A DNA stretch of 64,000 bases. Source: Myroides marinus. Lineage in GTDB: Bacteria > Bacteroidota > Bacteroidia > Flavobacteriales > Flavobacteriaceae. The stretch is taken from the NCBI RefSeq assembly GCF_900109075.1, contig NZ_FNYS01000001.1:186001-250000 (forward strand). Direction: 5' to 3'. Shown here piece after piece: positions 56,017-64,000 of this stretch (its first letter is position 1; each line of letters starts with the position of its first letter). A program made the position numbers and the translations under genes. Below the pieces are notes generated by a model, which did no database searches, was not told the DNA's origin, and worked only from the letters and a program-made list of their open reading frames with translations.

Positions 56017-58083
56017 TTAATCTACATTATCATGTAAATATGAATTATTTGATCTTAACTGTCCATCATTATTACTATCTAAACCAAAACTAATACGAGA
56101 CTTATTACTCGTATCATCAGTTTCTTTTAAATCAACACCACTTCTTTTATAAGCTGGCTCACGCTCAAGCTCTGAAAGTTGACTATTAGTATTATTAAAC
56201 TTATAGTTAAACTCTTTCATCTTCTTTCTACGTTCAGCAGCGCGACTTTTTAAAGTAAACTCCTCAATACTCATTTCAATAGGATTAACTTCATCTAGTT
56301 CTTCCTCTACCACTACAGTATTAGTAGTAGTATTAACAACAGGAGATACTTCCTCTGATTTAATAGAGAATTTAAATTCATCTTCTATTGCATCTTGGTG
56401 TTTATTTACTGGCTTAGCAGAAGCTAATTCACTTTCTTTATCCGTGTAATCTTCTAAAGAAAACATGATAATCTCTTCCTTAGGAGCTGCACTTGCTTGC
56501 ACTACTTTTACTTCATTTGTATAAGCAGCTTTAGCTTGTACTTCCACTCTTTCTTCTTCTTCTAAATGATAAACGATTGGCTCGTTTACTGGAACCTGTT
56601 GAGATACTCTAGATTCAGCTTGTTTAGCTACATTTACAATAACAAACTCAGGATCAACGACATTAATATCGCGAATATCTTTAGTTTTTGCTAAAACTTG
56701 CTCTTCTGTAATATTAGTATTTTTTTTTACCTCTTCTGCAGGTGTCACTATCTCAAAAAACACGTCTAATCCATTAGCATCACTAGCTCTCTCAGTCGCT
56801 TCTGTGGCAATCGGATCAAGTTGAAAAGAACTATCTCCTATTGGTTCAAAATTACCACCTCCATCGATATCATCATCTTCAAAATCTCCTAACTGATGTA
56901 CAGTAATTTCATCACTCTCTTCTTTTATCTCTTCAGCTGTATGAATAACAGTATTCACTTTTGAAAGAGGTTCATCTGGTGAAGAATATCCGAAAGATTC
57001 AACATTGTTAGCTTGCATTAAATTGTGCTCAATTTTTTGATCTCCTTCTAAAACATGAATAATTCTATTAGGTTCACCAGTTGTCACAATTGTCTTTTGT
57101 TGCTCTATATTAAATCCAGTTGCAATAATTGTAACAGAAATAGCATCACCTAAAGATTCATCTTCACCAACTCCCATAATGATATTAGCATTATGACCAG
57201 CCTCCGTTTGGATATGATCATTGATTTCTCCAATCTCATCAATAGTAATTTCATTAGCACCAGAAACGATCAATAATAATACGTTCTTAGCACCACTAAT
57301 CTTGTTATCATTTAATAAAGGAGAATCTAGTGCATCTACGATAGCATCTTTAGCTCTAGTTTCACCAGAAGCTGTAGCAGATCCCATAATAGCTGTACCA
57401 CTGTCAGATAATACTGTCTTAGCATCTTTTAAGTCAATATTCTGCGTATAGTGATGCGTAATAACTTCAGCGATACCACGTGCAGCAGTAGATAAGACTT
57501 CATCGGCTTTGGAGAAACCAGCTTTGAAACCTAAATTACCATATACTTCACGTAATTTATTATTATTGATAACAACTAAAGAGTCAACTTGCTTACGTAA
57601 ACGCTCAACTCCTTTTAAAGCTTGGTCTTGTCTAACCTTACCTTCAAACTGGAAAGGAATAGTTACAATACCTACTGTAAGGATATCGCGTTCTTTAGAT
57701 AATTGAGCAATTACTGGAGCAGCACCTGTACCAGTACCACCTCCCATACCTGCAGTGATAAATACCATTTTAGTATTTGTATCAAGCATTTTCTCAATTT
57801 CTTCAATACTTTCTAGAGCAGACTGTTGGCCTACTTCTGGATTAGCACCCGCACCTAACCCCTCTGTAAGGTTTACACCTAACTGAATCTTAGTTGGAAC
57901 TGGACTATTTTCTAATGCTTGAGAGTCAGTATTACACACTATAAAATCAACACCCTTAATTCCTTGTTGGAACATGTGATTAATAGCGTTACTTCCACCG
58001 CCCCCTACACCTATTACTTTAATAACGTTTGATTGATTCTTTGGTAAATCAAACTTTATTCCTCCAAAATCTGTATTCTCCAT
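56017..58083 (-). CDS. ftsZ: Cell division GTPase FtsZ, long Bacteroidota form
   Basis: A tubulin-like GTPase that forms the division ring. The GTPase domain (about 15-330) has GVGGGGSNAINHM, the tubulin signature GGGTGTGAAP and the synergy-loop region DEVLSTAARGIAE. It is followed by an unusually long, acidic, variable linker (about 340-610) and a conserved end. A short ELEREPAYKR segment near residue 650 resembles the usual FtsZ C-terminal peptide. The final SNNDGQLRSNNSYLHDNVD is a tail I recall from Flavobacteria. The start is set at 58083 (MENTDFGGIKFDLP); the longer frame overlaps ftsA. Last gene of the cluster. Confidence 0.96.
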   Translation of the reverse strand: MENTDFGGIKFDLPKNQSNVIKVIGVGGGGSNAINHMFQQGIKGVDFIVCNTDSQALENSPVPTKIQLGVNLTEGLGAGANPEVGQQSALESIEEIEKMLDTNTKMVFITAGMGGGTGTGAAPVIAQLSKERDILTVGIVTIPFQFEGKVRQDQALKGVERLRKQVDSLVVINNNKLREVYGNLGFKAGFSKADEVLSTAARGIAEVITHHYTQNIDLKDAKTVLSDSGTAIMGSATASGETRAKDAIVDALDSPLLNDNKISGAKNVLLLIVSGANEITIDEIGEINDHIQTEAGHNANIIMGVGEDESLGDAISVTIIATGFNIEQQKTIVTTGEPNRIIHVLEGDQKIEHNLMQANNVESFGYSSPDEPLSKVNTVIHTAEEIKEESDEITVHQLGDFEDDDIDGGGNFEPIGDSSFQLDPIATEATERASDANGLDVFFEIVTPAEEVKKNTNITEEQVLAKTKDIRDINVVDPEFVIVNVAKQAESRVSQQVPVNEPIVYHLEEEERVEVQAKAAYTNEVKVVQASAAPKEEIIMFSLEDYTDKESELASAKPVNKHQDAIEDEFKFSIKSEEVSPVVNTTTNTVVVEEELDEVNPIEMSIEEFTLKSRAAERRKKMKEFNYKFNNTNSQLSELEREPAYKRSGVDLKETDDTSNKSRISFGLDSNNDGQLRSNNSYLHDNVD

Positions 58084-58096
58084 ATACGTAGCCTTT

Positions 58097-59536
58097 TTAT
58101 TCTTGCTTTTCAATAAAATCTTTTATTTTTCTAAAAAAAGTACCAAAGAAATTAGATTCAAATTTCTCAGCCGTTGGTGACTTAACCTCTGTTTCTTTTG
58201 GTTCTTCAGAAACTCTAGGCTCTGCAGCTCTAACAGTTTCTACTGGATCATGTGAAGCTTCAGTTTGTTGATACTGTTGCGTCACAGGTTCTGTACGATT
58301 TACTACAGAAACCACCTCTGGTGCCTTCACTTCTGGTTCTAACTCTGTTAAAGACACAGCACCTTTAATATGATGTCTTTCACTCTCCATTACTAACCCT
58401 ACAGCTGTAGCATATAGAGGGCTAGAAATCTCTAAGCTAGAATCTCCAGCTAAGTGTTCGTTAGGATACCCTATACGAGTATCTATACCAGTTATATATT
58501 CTACTAACTGTTTAATATGTTTTAACTCAGAACCTCCTCCTGTTAAAACAATACCAGCAATTAGTTTCTTTTGCGGACTTTCATATCCATAACTCTTGAT
58601 CTCAGAGAACACCAATTGAATAATCTCCTCTACACGAGCATGAATTATCTTAGATAAATTCTTTAAAGAAATCTCTTTTGGCTCTTTTCCTCTTAATCCT
58701 GGAATAGAAACAATTTCATTATCCTTATTCTCACCTGGCCAAGCAGATCCAAACTTCACTTTTAATATTTCAGCTTGACGTTCTATAATAGAACATCCTT
58801 CTTTAATATCTTCTGTAATTACGTTACCTCCAAATGGCACTACCGCTGTATGACGGATAATACCATCCTTAAAGATAGCTAAGTCAGTAGTACCACCTCC
58901 TATATCGATAAGTGCTACCCCAGCTTCTTTTTCTTCTTGACTTAGAACAGCTTCAGCTGATGCTAAAGGTTCTAAAGTGATTCCTGAAAGCTCCAATCCT
59001 GCGTCTTTAATACATCTACCAGCATTCTTAATCAATGCAGCTTGACCTACTACTACGTGAAATACAGCCTCCAGACGACTTCCATACATTCCAATAGGTT
59101 CCTTAATACCAGGTTCCCCATCGATTTTAAACTCTTGTGGAAGTACATGTATAATTTCTTCTCCAGGAAGCATACTTAGCTTTTGAACTTGAGTAATTAA
59201 TTGCTCAATATCTTTATCACCGATTACTTCATCAGGATTTTCTCTACTTATGTAATCACTATGTTGAATACTGCGTATATGTTGCCCTGCAATACCTACT
59301 ACTACATTCTTAATCTTATATCCTGCTGCAGATTCTGCATCTGTCACAGCATTCTGAATAGACTGAATAGTCTGGGTAATATTATTAACAACACCTCTTT
59401 TTACTCCTAGACTTTTAGCTTTACCTAAACCTAAAATTTCTAGTTTGCCGTATTCATTCTTCTTACCTATCATTGCGACAATCTTGGTTGTCCCAATGTC
59501 TAAACCTACAGCTATATTTTCTTTTTCCATACTCAT
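58097..59536 (-). CDS. ftsA: Cell division protein FtsA
   Basis: A 479-residue actin-fold protein that tethers FtsZ to the membrane. Motifs are VGLDIGTTKIVAMIG (phosphate 1), VALIDIGGGTTDLAIF (phosphate 2) and IVLTGGGSELKHIKQLVEYI (adenosine). A Pro/Glu-rich linker leads to a C-terminal amphipathic helix (NFFGTFFRKIKDFIEKQ) for membrane binding. A second ATG two codons in is an alternative start. It lies 3 bases after ftsQ. Confidence 0.97.
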   Translation of the reverse strand: MSMEKENIAVGLDIGTTKIVAMIGKKNEYGKLEILGLGKAKSLGVKRGVVNNITQTIQSIQNAVTDAESAAGYKIKNVVVGIAGQHIRSIQHSDYISRENPDEVIGDKDIEQLITQVQKLSMLPGEEIIHVLPQEFKIDGEPGIKEPIGMYGSRLEAVFHVVVGQAALIKNAGRCIKDAGLELSGITLEPLASAEAVLSQEEKEAGVALIDIGGGTTDLAIFKDGIIRHTAVVPFGGNVITEDIKEGCSIIERQAEILKVKFGSAWPGENKDNEIVSIPGLRGKEPKEISLKNLSKIIHARVEEIIQLVFSEIKSYGYESPQKKLIAGIVLTGGGSELKHIKQLVEYITGIDTRIGYPNEHLAGDSSLEISSPLYATAVGLVMESERHHIKGAVSLTELEPEVKAPEVVSVVNRTEPVTQQYQQTEASHDPVETVRAAEPRVSEEPKETEVKSPTAEKFESNFFGTFFRKIKDFIEKQE

Positions 59537-59539
59537 TTT

Positions 59540-60277
59540 CTATTTAGTGCATACCACCTGTTTGGTGAACTTGAGGTTTATATACTTATATATATCGTGT
59601 TCAACATCTTCTCTAATTAGATATTGTACAAAGGCTTTGTAATTCTGCAATTTGACTTCTTTCTCTTCGAACCCTCCAAACAAAATATCAAAACGATTAG
59701 TACGACTTACTAACATTAAAGTTCCTTTAGGTTCTATAATAATGCCAGTGATATCCTCTCTTAAAAATTCATCCTCGTTGATTAACTCAAGTATTTCTTT
59801 AATCTCCCTTTCATTATTAGCATTCACTGTTCCTTGCACCATAGGAACTCTATCTGAATAATTCGTTGATAAAGGCATACTTTTACCAAACTCATCTAGA
59901 TAATAATTCTTACTACCATCAATAACTCTTCCTATTGCCTTTTTTTGCCAAATATCTACGATTATCTTATTATCTACTGTCAAATAAACATCTGCGTTTC
60001 TGATTAATTCATTTTTCAGCACATTTTTCTCTAGATTATTCAAATCTAAAACACTTCTAGTAATCTTGGAAATTTTTGGAAATTTATTTTTAACCAAATT
60101 GCGAATTTCTTCAGCAGTTACGAAGTGTTCTTCACTTTCTTTAAAAACCACATAGATATTATCAACTTCCCTTTCATTACCACGTTTATTAGTGAAAGAA
60201 TACAAAAACAGTAACAATCCGCATATTAATAATATGCGAACATCTGACCATCTTATTTTATTCAACAACTTTTTCAC
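59540..60277 (-). CDS. ftsQ: Cell division protein FtsQ
   Basis: A 245-residue bitopic division protein with a short cytoplasmic N-terminus, one transmembrane helix (about 13-29), a POTRA domain (FVTAEEIRNLVKNKFPKISK) and a C-terminal beta domain. It belongs to the divisome sub-complex with FtsB/FtsL. The start codon is GTG (complement of 60275-60277). Sequence similarity in this family is low, so position between murC and ftsA carries much of the identification. Confidence 0.9.
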   Translation of the reverse strand: MKKLLNKIRWSDVRILLICGLLLFLYSFTNKRGNEREVDNIYVVFKESEEHFVTAEEIRNLVKNKFPKISKITRSVLDLNNLEKNVLKNELIRNADVYLTVDNKIIVDIWQKKAIGRVIDGSKNYYLDEFGKSMPLSTNYSDRVPMVQGTVNANNEREIKEILELINEDEFLREDITGIIIEPKGTLMLVSRTNRFDILFGGFEEKEVKLQNYKAFVQYLIREDVEHDIYKYINLKFTKQVVCTK

Positions 60278-60294
60278 CTACTAATAGTGCTATT

Positions 60295-61638
60295 TTATTC
60301 TAATCCTCTTTTTATATCTTCAACCATTTCACCTAAATCTCCAGCGCCAATTGTCAATATCAATTCAGCACCTGAATTCTTTAAATATGGTAGTAATTCA
60401 TCTTTCTGTAGCAATACTTTCTCATTAGACGTGACTAGGTCTAACAATGCAGAAGAAGTTACTCCTTCAATAGGTAATTCTCTAGCAGGATAAATATCCA
60501 AAAGCACAACATGATCAAAACTAGATAATGATGCTGCAAACTCACTCATAAAATCTCTTGTACGACTGTATAAGTGTGGTTGGAACACAGCTATTATTTT
60601 CTTATCTCCATACAACTCATGTACAGCTTGACTTACTGCAGCTATCTCTGTAGGGTGATGAGCATAATCATCTATATAAATAAGATCATCTCTTCGAACT
60701 TTATATGAAAAACGTCTTCTAACTCCTTGGAAACTTGCCAATCCCTCGACTAATACTAATGGATTTACACCATATGTATAAGCCATTGCAAAAGCTACTA
60801 AAGCATTTGATAAATTATGTCTTCCTGGTAAACCAAAGCGAACATCATTAATTCTCTCATTAGGTGTTATAATATCAAAAACATACCATCCATTATCAAT
60901 GCGTATATTCTCTATCTTATAACTGCAATCTTCTCCAAAGCCAACCTTAATACCATCTAAATCTACGTTCTCCGTTTTAAAGAATTTAGATTTATCTTCT
61001 ACTTTATCAGCAAAGTCTTGGAATGCCACTAACATCTCTTCTGCTGTTCCAAATATATCTAAGTGGTCTGCCTCTGTAGAAGTTATACAAGCCGTATTAG
61101 GATATAACCTTAAAAAAGAACGATCAAACTCATCTGCCTCTACTACTGTAACAGTTGTACCACTACCTATTAAGTTAGTTTGGTAATTCTCTACTACACC
61201 TCCAACAAATGCTGTTACATCCACTTTCGCTTGATATAACAGATGTCCTAAAATACTTGTAGTTGTTGTCTTACCATGAGTACCAGCTACTGCAAAACAG
61301 TATGTATCCTTAGTAATCAACCCTAATACTTCAGAACGCTTGCGGATATCAAATCCATTTTCAATAAAATAATTCCATTCTGAGTGTGCTTTAGGTATCG
61401 CAGGAGTTACTACTACTAATGTACTCTCTTTATCTCTATATACATCACCCACTAAGTCTAGATTATCTTCAAAATGAATATCTATTCCCGCTTCTTTTAA
61501 TTCATCTGTAAGCTGTGTAGGTGTTTTATCATACCCAGCTACATTTTTACCTATAAACTTAAAATAACGAGCTAAGGCACTCATACCGATACCTCCAATA
61601 CCTATAAAAAATACGCTCTTTATCTTACTTAATTCCAT
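60295..61638 (-). CDS. murC: UDP-N-acetylmuramate--L-alanine ligase MurC
   Basis: A 447-residue Mur ligase adding the first amino acid of the peptidoglycan stem peptide. N-terminal UDP-binding motif FFIGIGGIGMSALA, ATP-binding AGTHGKTTTTS (near residue 120), and the C-terminal ligase block YIDDYAHHPTEIAAV and FQPHLYSRT are all visible. Two bases separate it from murG. Confidence 0.98.
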   Translation of the reverse strand: MELSKIKSVFFIGIGGIGMSALARYFKFIGKNVAGYDKTPTQLTDELKEAGIDIHFEDNLDLVGDVYRDKESTLVVVTPAIPKAHSEWNYFIENGFDIRKRSEVLGLITKDTYCFAVAGTHGKTTTTSILGHLLYQAKVDVTAFVGGVVENYQTNLIGSGTTVTVVEADEFDRSFLRLYPNTACITSTEADHLDIFGTAEEMLVAFQDFADKVEDKSKFFKTENVDLDGIKVGFGEDCSYKIENIRIDNGWYVFDIITPNERINDVRFGLPGRHNLSNALVAFAMAYTYGVNPLVLVEGLASFQGVRRRFSYKVRRDDLIYIDDYAHHPTEIAAVSQAVHELYGDKKIIAVFQPHLYSRTRDFMSEFAASLSSFDHVVLLDIYPARELPIEGVTSSALLDLVTSNEKVLLQKDELLPYLKNSGAELILTIGAGDLGEMVEDIKRGLE

Positions 61639-61640
61639 AA

Positions 61641-62735
61641 TTAATTCTTCATTATTGCTTCTACTTGATTTACAATATCACTTGTCGCATTAGGCAAGGC
61701 TAAACTTAAAAACTTAGCACCTAATTCTCTCTGTAAATCACTATTTTCAACTAACGCATTAAACGTTGGTAAAAATTTCTCTTCTAATTCCATTTCTTTA
61801 AGCAATATTGCTCCACCTTCTTTTACAATGCTCATCGCATTTTTTGTCTGATGATCCTCAGCCACATTTGGCGAAGGAATAAATATCACAGGCTTACCTA
61901 CTAATGCTAATTCAGATATAGAAGAAGCTCCTGCACGAGATATAACATAATCTGCTGCTCCATAAGCCAAGTTCATCTTCTCAACAAAAGCAGTTACTAT
62001 AACGTCTTCAGAATTATATTTCTTATACTCTTCATAGTACAACTTACCACATTGCCAAATGATTTGTATATTCTTATTTCTCAGTTCTTCTATGTTCTTC
62101 TCAATTAATTGATTTATTCTACGAGCACCTAAACTTCCTCCTAGTACTAAAAGAATTGGTCGATCACTATCTAATCCAAATACTTCTATTCCTTCTTCTC
62201 TATTAGCTCCAACGTTCAATAAATCATTTCTTACTGGGTTACCAGTTTTGACAATTTTCTCCTTTGGAAAAAATCTTTCCAAATTGTCATAAGCAACACA
62301 TACTCTATTCGCCTTTTTCCCTAATAACTTATTAGTTATTCCTGGAAAAGAATTTTGTTCTTGTATTAATGTAGGTATGCTCATACTTGCTGCTACCTTG
62401 ACAACAGCTCCACTAGCAAACCCACCAGTTCCAATAACCACATCAGGTTTAAACTGTTTAATTATTTTTTTTGATTTCCATAAACTACTTATAAGCTTAA
62501 ATGGAAACGCTAAATTATCAATAGTCAATTTCCTTTGGATACCTGATATCCATAAACCCTCTATTTTATAACCTGCTTGTGGCACCTTCTGCATTTCCAT
62601 CTTATCCTCTGCTCCTACGAACAGAATTTCCGCATCTGCATATCTTGCTTTAATTTCATTAGCGATAGCGATAGCTGGATAAATATGTCCTCCTGTACCT
62701 CCTCCACTTAATATAACTCTCGGTGCACGTTTCAT
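61641..62735 (-). CDS. murG: UDP-GlcNAc transferase MurG
   Basis: A 364-residue GT28 glycosyltransferase making lipid II from lipid I on the inner face of the membrane. The N-terminal [19 protein letters not shown] and second glycine-rich loop ([14 protein letters not shown]) bind the lipid substrate side. [12 protein letters not shown] and the [24 protein letters not shown] segment bind the UDP sugar. Family-normal length. Confidence 0.98.
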   Translation of the reverse strand: MKRAPRVILSGGGTGGHIYPAIAIANEIKARYADAEILFVGAEDKMEMQKVPQAGYKIEGLWISGIQRKLTIDNLAFPFKLISSLWKSKKIIKQFKPDVVIGTGGFASGAVVKVAASMSIPTLIQEQNSFPGITNKLLGKKANRVCVAYDNLERFFPKEKIVKTGNPVRNDLLNVGANREEGIEVFGLDSDRPILLVLGGSLGARRINQLIEKNIEELRNKNIQIIWQCGKLYYEEYKKYNSEDVIVTAFVEKMNLAYGAADYVISRAGASSISELALVGKPVIFIPSPNVAEDHQTKNAMSIVKEGGAILLKEMELEEKFLPTFNALVENSDLQRELGAKFLSLALPNATSDIVNQVEAIMKN

Positions 62736-62752
62736 TTATGTAATTCTTTATT

Positions 62753-63991
62753 CTAATTAGCTAATCCTTGTTCTTGTCTAATTTCATTTATCCTCTTTAG
62801 TTCCTCCTGCATTCGTTCTTCTTCCTCTAATCTTTCCATCTCTTGTTTTTGTATTTCTTGTTCTTTCTTAGTCACACTTAATATAACTCCTAAAGAAACA
62901 CAAGTCATCCAAATAGAGGTTCCTCCACTACTAATCAAAGGCAAGGTCTGTCCTGTAGTTGGCAATAGTGATACAGCCACTCCCATATTAATCAAAGCCT
63001 GGGATATAAAATAAATCCCTAATCCTATCACTAGTAATTTCCCAAACAATGTTGGTGCCTTATGAGCTGCAATCAAGAATCTAAAGAACAAATACAAATA
63101 CAAAAACAGTATTGTCAAGCCTCCTAATAATCCATACTCTTCAACAATAATAGCGTAGATAAAATCCGAAGATGACTGTGGCAAAAAGTTCTTCTGAATA
63201 CTCTTACCAGGTCCCTTACCAAACAAGCCACCAGATGCTATCGCAATCTTAGCATTATCAACTTGATATAAATCCTTACCACCTTCATCTGCATTGGCAA
63301 AACGATCTATACGACTAATCCAAGTATCTACACGATTAGGCATAGTACCTTCTGGTAAAGTTTTAGCAGCTAAGACAAACAAAGCAACAAATGCAATACC
63401 AGCAAACCCTATAGCTAAAAGATACTTCCAGGGATACTTCCCTATAAATGCTAAACCAACAACCATCAAGAAAATAATCGCTGCAGTAGAGAAGTTAGCT
63501 GGTAAAATAAGTCCTACAACTATCACTACAGGCAACCACAACTCCAACGCTGATGGCCAAAACTCCACTTTCTTATCTTGTATACTAACGAGATACTGTG
63601 CTACATAAGCTAACAAAACAATAGCTGCAATAGCCGATGGCTGTATTTGCACAAAGCCAATATCTAACCATCTACTTGCATTAGCCCCTCCAATCGTTTT
63701 CCCTTGTATTAGAGTAAAAAACAACAGAACGATAGCTACAGGCATCATTAATATAGCTATTGATCGAAAATATCTATACTCAAGTCTATGAACTAAATAC
63801 AATAGTGTAAAACCAACAGATAAATGAAAAAAATGCTTAAACAGATAAGAGAAGGTAGATTTACCTGTTCCTACAGTATACACCAAGTTAGTACTTGCAC
63901 TATAAACAGGTACAAACGAAAATAAGGCCAGCAAAAAAATCACTGTCCATATATGTTTGTCTCCATATAAATGTGCTACTAACTTTTTCAT
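62753..63991 (-). CDS. ftsW: Division-specific SEDS glycosyltransferase FtsW
   Basis: A 412-residue polytopic membrane protein with about ten helices, of the SEDS family (FtsW/RodA), which polymerises lipid II at the septum with its class B PBP. Typical blocks are the GGANASRWLDIGFVQIQPSAIA region, DFIYAIIVEEYGLLGG, and LPTTGQTLPLISSGGTSIW near the C-terminus. The C-terminal cytoplasmic tail is a Glu/Arg/Gln-rich helix (about 375-405). It is preceded, outside the window, by more of the cluster (murD is expected). Confidence 0.96.
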   Translation of the reverse strand: MKKLVAHLYGDKHIWTVIFLLALFSFVPVYSASTNLVYTVGTGKSTFSYLFKHFFHLSVGFTLLYLVHRLEYRYFRSIAILMMPVAIVLLFFTLIQGKTIGGANASRWLDIGFVQIQPSAIAAIVLLAYVAQYLVSIQDKKVEFWPSALELWLPVVIVVGLILPANFSTAAIIFLMVVGLAFIGKYPWKYLLAIGFAGIAFVALFVLAAKTLPEGTMPNRVDTWISRIDRFANADEGGKDLYQVDNAKIAIASGGLFGKGPGKSIQKNFLPQSSSDFIYAIIVEEYGLLGGLTILFLYLYLFFRFLIAAHKAPTLFGKLLVIGLGIYFISQALINMGVAVSLLPTTGQTLPLISSGGTSIWMTCVSLGVILSVTKKEQEIQKQEMERLEEEERMQEELKRINEIRQEQGLAN

Positions 63992-64000
63992 TTTATCTAT

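Overview
The window looks like a chromosomal segment of a low-GC member of the Flavobacteriaceae (Bacteroidota); a Myroides-like organism is plausible, but the genus is inference. The lineage call rests on several things read directly: a complete gldK-gldL-gldM-gldN gliding/type IX secretion operon, a short primary sigma factor without region 1.1, many promoters of the Bacteroidota form TTG-N18-20-TAnnTTTG, few Shine-Dalgarno sites, lipoproteins with an acidic surface-export signal, and carboxypeptidase-regulatory-like outer-membrane barrels. No prophage, insertion sequence or CRISPR array was seen. Most genes are core housekeeping genes.

Layout. 1-7.0 kb: a truncated surface lipoprotein, an aromatic amino acid hydroxylase, and alaS with two small downstream genes (GSCFA, DUF4230). 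7.2-10.4 kb: an envelope operon (M23 peptidase, MerR regulator, LemA, two TPM-domain proteins). 10.9-16.0 kb: an outer-membrane barrel protein and the ribosome-assembly GTPases der and era. 16.1-18.7 kb: a CatB/Vat-like acetyltransferase and two identical initiator tRNA genes, each with its own promoter and terminator, bracketing two unknown genes. 18.8-30.3 kb: an ABC-F ATPase, an FAD oxidoreductase, gldKLMN, an arginase-fold protein lacking its metal ligands, and topA. 30.8-32.5 kb: a monooxygenase/AraC pair and a membrane protein. 33.3-40.4 kb: miaB, a sigma-54-type activator, lptE, a TPR protein with a 66-bp tandem repeat, secG, groES-groEL. 40.5-44.0 kb: rpe, lipB, a short Pmp3/YqaE gene, lysS. 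44.1-47.9 kb: an MbnP/MbnH-like pair with two paralogous Cys-motif membrane proteins and an AraC regulator, probably a copper or other metal locus. 48-55.9 kb: rpoD, a flavin monooxygenase, pnp, rpsO, a GAF protein, a CBS protein, tRNA-Arg and yqeY. 56-64 kb: the division/murein cluster ftsW-murG-murC-ftsQ-ftsA-ftsZ on the minus strand, continuing past the window edge.

The points most worth following are the metal locus at 44-48 kb, including two GTG-started and apparently leaderless paralogues; a dispersed hairpin element at 10.55 and 55.2 kb whose copies differ by compensatory base changes; the der terminator that touches the start codon of the outer-membrane gene; the degenerate arginase-fold protein upstream of gldK; and a long non-coding region with mutually exclusive stems upstream of miaB.
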